Notes: generated by a model from the sequence alone, not told the origin. A stretch of DNA of 64,000 nt from Thermicanus aegyptius DSM 12793 (GCF_000510645.1 NZ_KI783301.1:1728283-1792282), one strand, 5' to 3'. Shown: positions 41,567 through 50,279, counted from the first letter of the stretch. Program-made: numbers and translations.

Positions 41567-42985
41567 CTATAGGTCGTTATCGCTTTCGAGCGGGATCCTG
41601 ATTGTAAAAATGCTCCCACCTTCCGGATGGTTTTCCGCCTGAATGCTACCTCCGTGGGCTTCCACATATCCCTTGGCTATGGCTAATCCTAATCCCGTCC
41701 CCCCTTCAGTGCGGGATCTCCCTTTATCGGACCTATAAAAACGTTCAAAGAGATAAGGTAGATCATCCGGCGCAATGCCCGGTCCTGTATCACGGACGGA
41801 GATGATCATCCTCTCCCCTTCCCTTCTGCCTGTAATTTCAATAACCCCATCGTTGGGAGTATACCGAATCCCGTTGCCGATGAGATTTACCAAGACCTGC
41901 TCGATCCGTTTGGGGTCCAGGGAAACGAAAGTTAACTCTTCTCCTAAATCAAGATGTATGGAGATCTTCTTTTCTTCCAATTGAGCAGAAAAAATTTGAA
42001 CTACCTTTTGCACCAAGGAAATAAGATTTACCTTTTCCTTGTGCAGGGGGAGCTTCCCCGCCTCCGCTAAACTAATATTTTGGAGATCATTTACCATGTG
42101 GGCCATACGTACGGTTTCGTCGTGGAGAAGCGCTAACCGCTCTTCATTGGGCGGGTCTCCCTTCATGAGCATCGATTCTAAGTTCCCTCTCAGTATGAAA
42201 AGAGGGGTTCTCAGCTCATGAGCAACATCAGCGATCAGGTTTTTCCGCACCTTCTCCAATTGCTCCAAACGATCTGCCATCCGGTTAAATGAGAGAGCCA
42301 ACGCTCCAATCTCATCGTTGCTTTTGATCTTCACTCTCTTTGACCAATCTCCTTTAGCAAAACCCTGGGTGGCTTGCGTTAATTTTTTTAAGGGGCGAGT
42401 AAGACCTACAGAGATGAGGAGACTAATAAGAATAGCAATAACGAGGGCTATTCCACCGCTGATCCAGACCGCTTCATTTACAGATTTCAGGAAAGAATTT
42501 TCTAAACGAGTGTAACCGGATTGGGGAGATAAACCAAGAAGGATAAATCCGATTCTCTCTCCTTTCTCATCATAGAGGGGACGAATTTGCCCTTTATAGG
42601 TATCCGGGGAGATTTTTTCCCCGATCCGGGAGGAGGTAGAATCTGCGATAACCACTCCTTCCGGGGATAAAAGAAGAAGTTCCTCCGGAGTTCCGGAAGT
42701 GAAAGAAGGAGGCCCGTTTCGCCCCATCCCTATTCCTCTCCCCCATCTTCTTCCTCCTTCCGCAGCCATTCCTTGGAGAAGGGATTCCACCCCATCCCAG
42801 CTCCCTCTGGTAAGGTAATAATTCCTGAAAAGTTGCTCATATTGATTTAATCGATTTTCCCGCACCGCTCCCATATACTGAAGGAGATTTTTATCGATAG
42901 ACCCGTAGGAGAGCAGGCTAAAGAGGATGGCAGAAAGGAGAACAATAAGGACGAAAGAAAATAAGAGCTTTTTTTGCAGCTTCAT
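41567..42985 (-). CDS. Sensor histidine kinase
   Basis: 472 residues. An N-terminal helix (about 7-28), an extracellular loop of about 140 residues with a Gly/Arg-rich stretch (GGRRWGRGIGMG), a second helix (about 172-195), HAMP (196-248), HisKA with the phospho-acceptor in DVAHELRTPL (H256), and a HATPase domain with N (LIGNGIRYTP), G1 (DTGPGIAPDD) and G2 (GGTGLGLAIAKGY) boxes. It resembles BaeS-type envelope-stress kinases. It overlaps its response regulator by 1 bp. The genes on the other side (GH18-type and DUF2680 proteins) are extracytoplasmic and may be targets. Confidence 0.93.
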   Translation of the reverse strand: MKLQKKLLFSFVLIVLLSAILFSLLSYGSIDKNLLQYMGAVRENRLNQYEQLFRNYYLTRGSWDGVESLLQGMAAEGGRRWGRGIGMGRNGPPSFTSGTPEELLLLSPEGVVIADSTSSRIGEKISPDTYKGQIRPLYDEKGERIGFILLGLSPQSGYTRLENSFLKSVNEAVWISGGIALVIAILISLLISVGLTRPLKKLTQATQGFAKGDWSKRVKIKSNDEIGALALSFNRMADRLEQLEKVRKNLIADVAHELRTPLFILRGNLESMLMKGDPPNEERLALLHDETVRMAHMVNDLQNISLAEAGKLPLHKEKVNLISLVQKVVQIFSAQLEEKKISIHLDLGEELTFVSLDPKRIEQVLVNLIGNGIRYTPNDGVIEITGRREGERMIISVRDTGPGIAPDDLPYLFERFYRSDKGRSRTEGGTGLGLAIAKGYVEAHGGSIQAENHPEGGSIFTIRIPLESDNDL

Positions 42986-43671
42986 TATCCATCCCCTCCA
43001 AATTTATAACCGACTCCATAGACGGTCAGAATATACCGGGGATGAGAAGGATCCTCTTCGATCTTCCTTCTTAGATTGCTAATGTGGGTATCCAGGACTC
43101 GCTCATACCCCATATACGCTTCTCCAAGGGTCTCCAAGAGCTGCATCCGCGTAAAAACTCTTTTAGGATGACGCGCCAGAATTTCCAGCAGCTTGTATTC
43201 CGTCGGCGTTAAAGCGATTTTCTTCCCTTCTTTCTCCACCTCCATCCTTTCCGTATAAAGGGTTAAATGGTTATAAACAAGGGCTGGCTCTTGGACTTCC
43301 TTCTCCCCTTTCTTCAACCTTCTTAACACAACCCGAATTCTTGCCACCAATTCCCTTAGGCTGAATGGTTTGGTAATGTAGTCGTCCGCCCCAATTTCCA
43401 AGCCTAATACTTTATCCACTTCTTCCGATTTGGCCGTTAAAAGAATAACGGGGAGTTCTCCTTTTTTTCTGATCTCCTTCAAGATTTCAAAACCGTTTTT
43501 TCCCGGCATAAGAACGTCGAGAATGATCAAATCGGGAGAAAACGAGTCGATCTTCTCTAAAACTTCCTCGCTCTTCGTAATTCCGAGGGTGATAAAACCT
43601 TCGCTTTGAAGATATTGTTCGATCATCTCGACGATTTTTATCTCATCATCTACGACCAGCAGTTTCTCCAT
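42985..43671 (-). CDS. OmpR-family response regulator
   Basis: 228 residues. The receiver domain has acidic D8-D9, the phospho-acceptor D52 (LIILDVLMPG) and K (LLTAKSEEVD); the C-terminal winged helix ends with YGVGYKFGGDG. The frame could begin at 43692, but the ribosome site AAGGAG fits the ATG at 43671 (7 nt), while the ATG two codons upstream is too close. It is the first gene of the two-component operon. It probably binds 11-bp-phased direct repeats; a matching TCTTAAGA pair lies upstream of the DUF2680 gene. Confidence 0.93.
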   Translation of the reverse strand: MEKLLVVDDEIKIVEMIEQYLQSEGFITLGITKSEEVLEKIDSFSPDLIILDVLMPGKNGFEILKEIRKKGELPVILLTAKSEEVDKVLGLEIGADDYITKPFSLRELVARIRVVLRRLKKGEKEVQEPALVYNHLTLYTERMEVEKEGKKIALTPTEYKLLEILARHPKRVFTRMQLLETLGEAYMGYERVLDTHISNLRRKIEEDPSHPRYILTVYGVGYKFGGDG

Positions 43672-43706
43672 GTCCATTCTCCTTCTCTGCAAGGAGCTTT
43701 TTATTT

Positions 43707-43734
43707 ATCATACCATATAGGGTATGAATTGTAA
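43707..43734 (-). promoter_or_regulatory. Promoter of the two-component operon with an inverted repeat
   Basis: Minus strand: TTACAA (43729-43734), a 16-bp spacer, TATGAT (43707-43712). CATACC/GGTATG (43709-43714 and 43721-43726), with a 6-bp centre, spans the -10 and spacer and could be an operator. Confidence 0.55.
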
Positions 43735-43874
43735 TCATTTGACGTTCTATCGTTTCCATATTACGAGGGATTATTTCCTTGACCCATTTCCACCGCTAAT
43801 ACCTTCTCAGGATCGAGTCACTCTCTTGGGAAAACCCATTTACTTCTCTGCAATGGCATTTTTATCATCTGATG

Positions 43875-43911
43875 ATGTCACGAGTGACATGAGGGGCCAT
43901 TATGATATAAT
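43875..43911 (+). promoter_or_regulatory. Promoter of the GH18-type gene with an operator-like palindrome
   Basis: GTGACA (43884-43889), a 16-bp spacer, TATAAT (43906-43911). The perfect palindrome ATGTCAC-GA-GTGACAT (43875-43890) covers the -35, so binding there would block RNA polymerase. Confidence 0.6.
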
Positions 43912-43944
43912 TCTCGAAGAGGAATCGATTAGGAGATGACCGCT

Positions 43945-45225
43945 ATGAAACCAAAAAAGAAGATTTATAGCCTTACGCTGATCGTTGCCCTAGTCATTTT
44001 CATAGTATCCAACTCTTTTGCACAGGCTGAGAGCAGTGAACAAGGGAAAATCAAAGTCCTCATCGATGGGCTCCCCGTAACTTTTGATGCTCCTCCTATA
44101 ATTCAAGATCAACGTACACTCGTTCCTTTTCGGGCCATCGCCGAAGCATTAAACATAAACGTAAGCTGGGATGAGAAGACCCGGACCGTAAGCGCAACCG
44201 ATGGAATGAATTCGGTCAGATTGCAGGTTGGGAATAAAACGGCCTATCGGAATGATACCCCTATCCTTCTTGATACCGCCCCGATTCTTCTTGATGGGAG
44301 GACGCTCATTCCCGTACGGTTTTTTAGCGAAGCCTTTCGTTGTGACGTCGTATGGGATGGAGCTCGTAAGACGGTACAGATTACCTCGCCTGCAAAAGAA
44401 ATGAATCTGATAGGTTTTTATGCTTTAGGAGATAAAGAAACAAGCAGTTGGACCGACCTTTTCAGCGTACCCTATCCCGAAACAAGTATCGGAAACACCG
44501 ACATCGTCAGAGAACTGGCTTTAGGTTGGTATAGCGTCGACAAGGAAGGAAACCTACTTACCAAAAGCAAGACCGGTTGGCAAAGGCCGGACGGGTGGGA
44601 AAAAGTCCTGGAAACATCGAACGAGTTTCACCTGAGAACCGAGATGGTAGTTCACGCAACGGACGGGGATGGCACCCTCTCTTCTCTATTAGGCGATAAG
44701 ACCGCGATGGAGAGAGTCGTAAATCAGATTGTGGCAGAAGCGAAGTTATTTGATGGAATAAACCTAGATTTTGAGGGTTTAGGTTTTAAAGATACCGATG
44801 AGCAACGTAGAAGCGTACAAAATCGTTTTTCGGAATTTGTGCGCCTATTAGCGGAGGAGCTAAAAGCGATGGACAAAACCCTAACACTAACCCTCCATGC
44901 CCCCAACAGCGCCTACCCGGGATATGATTATAAAACTTTAGGGGAAATAGCCGATAAGATCATCGTTATGGCGTATGATTATGGTACGAAACCGGAACCC
45001 ATCAACCTGGTCGTCCAAGCGGTGGAGATGGCTAAAAAAGATGTGCCTTCCGATAAACTCATCTTAGGAATCTCCGCACCTACCGAGACCGCGGAAAGTA
45101 TGTTGACCAAGATTGGAGTCGCGAAACGATATGATCTCGATGGGATTGCCCTCTGGCGGTTAGGGGTTATTTCGGATGAGATGTGGAAAAATATAAAAAC
45201 CAGCATTCTACCAAAATTGAACTAA
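43945..45225 (+). CDS. Secreted protein with copper-amine-oxidase-N and GH18 domains
   Basis: 426 residues. A signal peptide (about 1-28, ending SFAQA), a copper amine oxidase N-terminal-like domain (about 36-150; TLVPFRAIAEAL and TLIPVRFFSEAF are its two repeats), then a glycosyl hydrolase 18 barrel (about 155-426). The catalytic motif is DGINLDFE, with E277 as proton donor, and VMAYDYG forms the later active-site strand. It probably acts on peptidoglycan or another N-acetylglucosamine polymer outside the cell; the CAO-N part is thought to bind the wall or dimerise. ATG 43945 is 9 nt after AGGAG; the ATG at 43936 abuts it. Confidence 0.88.
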   Translation: MKPKKKIYSLTLIVALVIFIVSNSFAQAESSEQGKIKVLIDGLPVTFDAPPIIQDQRTLVPFRAIAEALNINVSWDEKTRTVSATDGMNSVRLQVGNKTAYRNDTPILLDTAPILLDGRTLIPVRFFSEAFRCDVVWDGARKTVQITSPAKEMNLIGFYALGDKETSSWTDLFSVPYPETSIGNTDIVRELALGWYSVDKEGNLLTKSKTGWQRPDGWEKVLETSNEFHLRTEMVVHATDGDGTLSSLLGDKTAMERVVNQIVAEAKLFDGINLDFEGLGFKDTDEQRRSVQNRFSEFVRLLAEELKAMDKTLTLTLHAPNSAYPGYDYKTLGEIADKIIVMAYDYGTKPEPINLVVQAVEMAKKDVPSDKLILGISAPTETAESMLTKIGVAKRYDLDGIALWRLGVISDEMWKNIKTSILPKLN

Positions 45226-45359
45226 ATTCCAGGAAGAGCGATGGAAAGGCAGGAAGCCCGATCTCATTTGAGCATCGAGCTCTCCTTGCCATCTTAAGCC
45301 CTTTTTACATGGCTATATGGCGATGTTTCGTTGCAAGTATGGCTCATCTGAAGTATGGT

Positions 45360-45890
45360 TTATCCGTTATCCTGCTGGACATAAGGGCAAACTCCGCCAT
45401 TTCCCTGGCCAACTCCTCCGGCTCCATGAAGTCCTCCGCCGGCAGCACCTCTATCCATTCCTTTGCCAAAACCTTGGCCATTTCCACTTTTTCCTGCCCA
45501 GTCGGGCTTACCCACGGTGGTACGTTCGACGCTTGCTTTTATCCTCGTCTCCATCTGGGAGAGCATATAATCCGCTTGTGTTTGAGTCATCTTCCCGTCT
45601 TTCACCCATTGGTCAATCTGGTCCTTTCGAGCAGCCATAGCCTCTTGGATTAGTTTTTCCTCCGTTACCCCCTTCCCTTCAGCAATCTGAGCGAGCGATT
45701 TCCCCTGAATGCGTTCTGCTTGGATTTCTGCCGGTGTCATACCCAGAAGTTTGGAGAAGGTATCCAGGAGATTCCCCCCCAAAGATCCGACTCCGTTTCC
45801 ATGGTTAGGTCCTGCCGCCCAGGCAAAAGCCGGAATGGCCACCACCAGAATGAGTGCCAGGGCCGTTACCATTGCCGCTCCTTTTTTCAT
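45360..45890 (-). CDS. DUF2680/YckD-like secreted protein
   Basis: 176 residues. A signal peptide (about 1-26, ending FAWAA), then a helical region with the two repeated helix-turn units LLGMTPAEIQAERIQGKSLA and KMTQTQADYMLSQMETRI that mark DUF2680, and a Gly-rich tail (about 135-176) ending CPYVQQDNG. The function is unknown; related proteins are often near two-component systems. ATG 45890 follows AAGGAGG by 8 nt. A pair of TCTTAAGA direct repeats lies just upstream of its promoter. Confidence 0.8.
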   Translation of the reverse strand: MKKGAAMVTALALILVVAIPAFAWAAGPNHGNGVGSLGGNLLDTFSKLLGMTPAEIQAERIQGKSLAQIAEGKGVTEEKLIQEAMAARKDQIDQWVKDGKMTQTQADYMLSQMETRIKASVERTTVGKPDWAGKSGNGQGFGKGMDRGAAGGGLHGAGGVGQGNGGVCPYVQQDNG

Positions 45891-45937
45891 CTTTCATTCC
45901 TCCTTTGGTTTTTATTCGAGGTTTCCCTCTCGATTTG

Positions 45938-45993
45938 ATCATAGCAGGAGAACCTTTATTTCTTATCGATCCATTCTTAAGAAAATCTTAAGA
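45938..45993 (-). promoter_or_regulatory. Promoter and response-regulator-type direct repeat for the DUF2680 gene
   Basis: Two exact TCTTAAGA copies (45975-45982 and 45986-45993) repeat at 11-bp intervals, as expected for a dimer of an OmpR-type regulator. On the minus strand they lie upstream of a poor -35 (ATAAGA, 45961-45966) and a TATGAT -10 (45938-45943), about 53 bp before the likely start site. The remaining 120 bp, up to the terminator at 46114, show nothing clear. Confidence 0.65.
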
Positions 45994-46113
45994 TGGGTGC
46001 ACGATCCTCGGAAAATCACTCCGGTCTAAGGAACTCTTGGCCCTTTTAGCCGCTGTGATGGTTAACCGCCGACTCCGTTGCCCCAATGAAGTAAGATTTT
46101 CATATGTTCATAA

Positions 46114-46149
46114 AAAAAGTTCGATCTCGGTGAGGAGATCGAACTTTTT
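46114..46149 (-). terminator. Terminator of the aldo/keto reductase gene
   Basis: A 15-bp perfect stem, AAAAAGTTCGATCTC (46114-46128) with GAGATCGAACTTTTT (46135-46149) and a 6-nt loop, with extra Ts on the minus-strand side. Confidence 0.92.
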
Positions 46150-46228
46150 CTTTATAAGGGTTTCCTTGGTATCATTTACTCGGGTTTCCGGATCAATCAA
46201 CCACAAGTCCACACGTTACGGTGTGCGA

Positions 46229-47176
46229 TTAGGCCAAGATCTCTTCGATTTGATCCAATACCTCTTGGGAAAGCTTGATACCGGAAGCCTTCACATTCTC
46301 TTCGATCTGAGAAGGCCTTGATGCTCCCACCAGGGCGCTGGCCACATTCTCCTGACGCAAGATCCAAGCCAGTGCGAGTTGGGCGGTGGTGATTCCCATC
46401 TCCTTGGCGATCTTGTTGATTTTATCCACCTTCTTTAACATCTCTTCCGTCATGAAACGTTGGATAAAGGTATTAATCCGCGGATCCGCCGCCCTCGTTC
46501 CTTCGGGAATCGGTTCTCCCACCTTATATTTCCCGGTAAGAACTCCTTGAGCGAGGGGAGAGAAGACGACTTGACCAAAACCCTCCTTCATGCCCAGCGG
46601 AATGATCTCCTTCTCGATATAACGATTCAGCATGTTATAAACGGGTTGATTTACCACGATTCGATCGAGGAGATAGCGGTCGGCAATGTGTAATGCCTCC
46701 CGGATCTGTTCGGCGGTCCATTCACTGACGCCAATATAAAGCACCTTTCCCTGACGGACGAGGTCGTCAAAAGCCCGCATGGTTTCATAAACGGGGGTTT
46801 CCGGATCATAACGGTGACAGTAATAGATATCGACATAATCTACCCCTAAGCGCTTCAGGCTGGCGTGGGCTTGTTCCATCACATGCTTGCGGGAAAGACC
46901 TCGGTCATTCACTCCATCGCCCATCGGCCAAAATACCTTGGTGGCAAGGACATAGGACTCCCTGGGAAATGCCTTTAGGGCTTCTCCGACGACCTTTTCC
47001 GCCTCTCCCCCGGCATAGACATTGGCCGTATCGAAGAAGTTGATCCCCAGTTCGTATGCCCTATGTATGGTGGCGGTCGCCGTCTCTTTTTCAACCGTAC
47101 TCCCGTAGGTTAGCCAACTGCCAAGGCTGATTTCACTCACTTTAAGGCCTGTTTTTCCTAATCTGCGATAATTCAT
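46229..47176 (-). CDS. Aldo/keto reductase (Kv-beta/YghZ type)
   Basis: 315 residues, a single TIM-barrel NADPH-dependent oxidoreductase. The catalytic tetrad is D49 and Y54 (FFDTANVYAGG), K80 (LATKVF) and H121 (YYCHRYD). The C-terminal GASRPSQIEENVKA block binds the cofactor. The sequence resembles the potassium-channel beta-subunit subgroup (AKR6/14), often active on methylglyoxal or other small aldehydes. ATG 47176 follows GGGAGG. It is a single gene; it and the metNIQ operon upstream have separate terminators. Confidence 0.9.
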   Translation of the reverse strand: MNYRRLGKTGLKVSEISLGSWLTYGSTVEKETATATIHRAYELGINFFDTANVYAGGEAEKVVGEALKAFPRESYVLATKVFWPMGDGVNDRGLSRKHVMEQAHASLKRLGVDYVDIYYCHRYDPETPVYETMRAFDDLVRQGKVLYIGVSEWTAEQIREALHIADRYLLDRIVVNQPVYNMLNRYIEKEIIPLGMKEGFGQVVFSPLAQGVLTGKYKVGEPIPEGTRAADPRINTFIQRFMTEEMLKKVDKINKIAKEMGITTAQLALAWILRQENVASALVGASRPSQIEENVKASGIKLSQEVLDQIEEILA

Positions 47177-47258
47177 GGAAATCCTCCCTTACCCCATTTT
47201 CGTCTTCTATTATACATCGATTCCTACTTCAAGCCAATGCGGGAAGGTTACTCTTGGA

Positions 47259-47291
47259 ATAAAATAGAGCCCCCATGAAGAGAGCTCTATT
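47259..47291 (-). terminator. Terminator of metNIQ
   Basis: AATAGAGC (47263-47270) pairs with GCTCTATT (47284-47291) over a 13-nt loop; TTTTATT follows on the minus strand. Confidence 0.8.
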
Positions 47292-47345
47292 GTTGGAGAA
47301 CGATACATTGAATGATCGTGCTTCATGGTCGCGAAGAAAAAGTTT

Positions 47346-48173
47346 CTAAAAGAGTTTCTGGGCCGGTACAATTGCTCCTTTATATTTCTCCTCGATGTAG
47401 TTCTTTACCGCATCGGAAGTTAAAACCTCCGCCAATTTTTTGATCTTTGGATCATCCTTGTTGTCGGTACGGGTTACGAGAATATTCACATAGGGAGAAT
47501 CCTTATCTTCTAAAATTAAAGCATCTTTTAACGGATTGAGGCCTGCTTGAAGGGCGAAGTTGGTGTTGATCACCGCAATATCCACCTTCGGATCTTCAAT
47601 GGCCCGGGGAAGGAGGGGAGGATCCATGGAGAGGAAATTATAATTCTTCGGATTCTCTGCGATATCCTGAAGTGTACCATTGGTTCCTACTCCCTCTTTC
47701 AGTTTGATGAGGCCGTTTTTCTCCAAAAGGGCCAAGAAGCGCCCTAAGTTTGACGGGTCGTTGGTCACGGCGATGGTGGCTCCATCAGGCACTTGATCGA
47801 TGGAAGTGTATTTCTTCTCTTTATTGGAATAGACGCCGACCGGTTCAATGTGAACCCCTGCTACAGGAACGAGGGTATACCCTTTCTCCTTGTTTGTTGT
47901 CTCCAGGAAGGGAAGATGCTGGAAATAGTTGGCGTCCAGTTGCTTCTCCGCCAGCTGTGTGTTGGGAAGTTGATAGTCTTGGAAGGTTACAACCTCCAAG
48001 GTAATCCCTTGCTTGGCCAGTTCAGGCTTTACCACGTCATTGAGGATTTCTGCATGGGGGACGGGTGTGGCCCCTACCTTAAGGACATTTCCTCCGTTTC
48101 CACCGGTTCCGCCACAGGCGGTTAACGAAATCACGAGGAAAATTGCAGTTAGAAAAAAGACGATTTTTTTCAT
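47346..48173 (-). CDS. metQ: Methionine ABC transporter, substrate-binding lipoprotein
   Basis: 275 residues. The lipobox LTAC places the lipid-modified cysteine at C20. The NLPA domain starts VLKVGATPVPHAEIL and contains DANYFQHLPFLE and the DVAVINTNFALQAGLNP-like ligand pocket (written here as IAVINTNFALQAGLNP). It delivers methionine to MetNI. It is the last gene of the metNIQ operon, 17 bp after metI. Confidence 0.93.
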   Translation of the reverse strand: MKKIVFFLTAIFLVISLTACGGTGGNGGNVLKVGATPVPHAEILNDVVKPELAKQGITLEVVTFQDYQLPNTQLAEKQLDANYFQHLPFLETTNKEKGYTLVPVAGVHIEPVGVYSNKEKKYTSIDQVPDGATIAVTNDPSNLGRFLALLEKNGLIKLKEGVGTNGTLQDIAENPKNYNFLSMDPPLLPRAIEDPKVDIAVINTNFALQAGLNPLKDALILEDKDSPYVNILVTRTDNKDDPKIKKLAEVLTSDAVKNYIEEKYKGAIVPAQKLF

Positions 48174-48190
48174 TCTTGCCCCTCTCTTTC

Positions 48191-48856
48191 TTATCTTTTA
48201 TCTATCGCACGAACTAAGCGGTCTCCAATGGACTGCGTTAGTTGGACGATCAAAATAAGTAGAACGGTGGTAACGAGGAGTGTATCGTTTTGGAAGGAAT
48301 TATAGCCTAAATTCCAGGCCATACTTCCTAACCCTCCCCCCGCTACCAAACCCGCCATGGCGGAATAGCCGACAAGGCCTACGGCCGTAACGGTAATCCC
48401 TGAAATAATCCCCGGGAGGCTCTCAGGAAGGAGAACCTTTAAGATGATTTGCCAGCGATTTGCCCCCATCGCCTGCGCCGCTTCAATCACACCCCGATCC
48501 ACTTCTCTCATGGCGCTTTCCACCAATCTTCCCACGAAGGGAGCTGATCCTGCAATCAAGGATAATATGGCGGCATTGGGACCGAATGAACTGCCGATGA
48601 GGGCTCTGGAAACAGGTATGGTCCAAAGAATGAGTACGATATAAGGAACGGACCGGAAAATATTCACCAACGTTCCAACCATTTTGTACAAATAAGGATT
48701 TGGAGAGAGATGCCCCGGGCTTGTGATGATAAGAATGACACCGATGGGTATGCCCAACAAGGTGGAAAAGAAGAGGGAGAGACCGACCATGTAGAGGGTT
48801 TCTAATGTAGCCCAAAGAATGGCCGGATAATTGGCAATAACGTGTTCAAAACTCAT
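48191..48856 (-). CDS. metI: Methionine ABC transporter, permease
   Basis: 221 residues, five or six membrane helices. The EAA loop (AQAMGANRWQIILKVLLPESLPGI) that contacts MetN is intact. The frame is open from 48877, inside metN, but ATG 48856 follows AGGAGGTG by 7 nt and gives the family length. It overlaps the 3' end of metN by 11 bp, so translation is probably coupled. Confidence 0.93.
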   Translation of the reverse strand: MSFEHVIANYPAILWATLETLYMVGLSLFFSTLLGIPIGVILIITSPGHLSPNPYLYKMVGTLVNIFRSVPYIVLILWTIPVSRALIGSSFGPNAAILSLIAGSAPFVGRLVESAMREVDRGVIEAAQAMGANRWQIILKVLLPESLPGIISGITVTAVGLVGYSAMAGLVAGGGLGSMAWNLGYNSFQNDTLLVTTVLLILIVQLTQSIGDRLVRAIDKR

Positions 48857-49883
48857 CTTTCCCCACCTCCTCTCCATCCATATGTTCTACCCGAATATGG
48901 TGGTCCCTTAGATATTGAATCGCCCTCTCCTGTTCCTTCGCATCACCGGAAAGTTCAAGGATAAGAGAGCCGTAAGAGGTTTGTTGAATGCGGTTGATTT
49001 TCCCTTGCAAAATGTTCACATCAATGTCAAATCGTTTAATCATTTGACTTATAATCGGCTGCTGCGCATTTTCCCCCAAAAAGGAACATTGGATGATCCT
49101 CTTTCGATGATTAGGGGAGAGAACTTCTTCCCACTGATGTAAGTCCATCACCTGTTGAACAAATTCCTTCGTTATGTCGGCTTTAGGATTGCTAAACACT
49201 TCAAGAACCGTCCCCTTTTCCACGATGCGGCCTTTTTCTAAGACGGCCACGCGATGGCAGATCTTCTGTACCACATGCATTTCATGGGTGATGAGAACAA
49301 TGGTGATCCCCAATTCTCGATTGATCTTCTGCAAGAGTTCCAGAATCGAATCGGTGGTTTTCGGATCCAAAGCAGAAGTGGCTTCATCGGAAAGAAGAAG
49401 GTTTGGTTCATTAGCTAGGGCCCGGGCAATACCTACCCTCTGTTTTTGCCCTCCACTCAGTTGGGACGGATAAACATGTTCTTTATCCTCAAGTCCGACC
49501 AAATGCAAAAGTTCCTTAACGCGTTTTCCAATCTTCTCCTTAGGCCAGCCTGCAATTTCGAGGGGGAAGGCGATATTGCCGTAGACCGTTCTGGACCAAA
49601 GCAGGTTAAAATGTTGAAAAATCATGCCGATCTTTTCTCGTCGCTTCCGCAGTTCTTTATCGGAGAGGGAGAGCATCTCTTCGCCGTTTATCCATATTTT
49701 CCCCTGTGAGGGTTTTTCCAATAGGTTAAGCATGCGAATTAACGTGCTCTTACCTGCGCCGCTGTAGCCGATAATCCCAAAGATTTCACCCGGATCGATC
49801 TCCAGGTTGATTTGATCCAAGGCGATGATTCCATCCCCTTTTTTTAGAGGAAATTGCTTTGATACATTTTCTAAACGAATCAT
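48846..49883 (-). CDS. metN: Methionine ABC transporter, ATP-binding protein
   Basis: 345 residues. Walker A GYSGAGKST (about 38-46), signature LSGGQKQRV, Walker B NLLLSDEAT and the H-loop ITHEMHV are intact. The C-terminal NIL domain (about 265-340) binds methionine and shuts transport when the cytoplasm is replete. ATG 49883 follows ATAGGAGC. It is the first gene of metNIQ, under a SAM-I riboswitch. Confidence 0.95.
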   Translation of the reverse strand: MIRLENVSKQFPLKKGDGIIALDQINLEIDPGEIFGIIGYSGAGKSTLIRMLNLLEKPSQGKIWINGEEMLSLSDKELRKRREKIGMIFQHFNLLWSRTVYGNIAFPLEIAGWPKEKIGKRVKELLHLVGLEDKEHVYPSQLSGGQKQRVGIARALANEPNLLLSDEATSALDPKTTDSILELLQKINRELGITIVLITHEMHVVQKICHRVAVLEKGRIVEKGTVLEVFSNPKADITKEFVQQVMDLHQWEEVLSPNHRKRIIQCSFLGENAQQPIISQMIKRFDIDVNILQGKINRIQQTSYGSLILELSGDAKEQERAIQYLRDHHIRVEHMDGEEVGKDEF

Positions 49884-49989
49884 GAAATTACGCTCCTATT
49901 TTACCAGTGTTCCATAATGTGACTCCCAACGTAACCCGACACCCATCGATTTCCGCATCCCCAAAAATAAAGGTTGCGATCAGATGATA

Positions 49990-50021
49990 CAAAAAAACCT
50001 TTCTGCAGATAAGCAGAAAGG
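49990..50021 (-). terminator. Riboswitch-controlled terminator of metNIQ
   Basis: CCTTTCTGC (49998-50006) and GCAGAAAGG (50013-50021) form a 9-bp stem with loop AGATAA; on the minus strand seven Ts follow. Its 5' part (CTGCTTATCTGCAG region) is complementary to the aptamer's 3' strand (GGCAGATAAG), giving the antiterminator. Confidence 0.92.
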
Positions 50022-50037
50022 GGGTTGTTTCTACTTC

Positions 50038-50148
50038 TCTTATCTGCCAGAACAGCATGTTCTGCAGGAATTGGCACCATTGCAGAAGCTAGGAATCTGC
50101 CGGTTGCCGGGTTTCATAGGGCCAGTCCCTCCACCTCTCGTGATAAGA
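50038..50148 (-). promoter_or_regulatory. SAM-I riboswitch (S-box)
   Basis: Read on the minus strand it opens CTTATCACGAGAGGTGGAGG, continues with GACTGGCCCTATGAAACCC and GGCAACC, contains GGTGCCAATTCC with TGCAGAAC, and closes with GCAGATAAG. P1 is GATAAG (50142-50147) with CTTATC (50039-50044). These are the invariant S-box elements. When SAM is high the terminator at 49990-50021 forms and metNIQ is off. Confidence 0.96.
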
Positions 50149-50181
50149 TCATCACAACTATTCAATTCCTAACGCTTATTG

Positions 50182-50210
50182 ATAATACCTTGTTCTATTC
50201 TTCTTGTCAA
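50182..50210 (-). promoter_or_regulatory. Promoter of metNIQ
   Basis: Minus strand: perfect TTGACA (50205-50210), a 17-bp spacer, TATTAT (50182-50187). The start site would lie near 50175, about 27 nt before the aptamer. Confidence 0.85.
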
Positions 50211-50251
50211 CAGGGAAAAAAAGAAAATCATTTTCCACTTTTTATGATTAA

Positions 50252-50279
50252 GGAACACGTGTTACGGAACTTTTGTTTG
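50252..50279 (+). promoter_or_regulatory. Two adjacent LexA (DinR) boxes
   Basis: GGAACACGTGTTAC (50252-50265) fits CGAACRNRYGTTYC at 12 of 14 positions. GGAACTTTTGTTTG (50266-50279) directly follows, is weaker, and overlaps the lexA -35. This is the layout expected for LexA autorepression. Confidence 0.7.

Noticed and set aside
43724-43939. 71-codon plus-strand frame before the GH18-type gene
   Set aside because: It covers the promoter and operator region, lacks a ribosome site and has no domain.
46037-46321. 94-codon plus-strand frame
   Set aside because: It spans the reductase terminator and the antisense of its 3' end, with no ribosome site.
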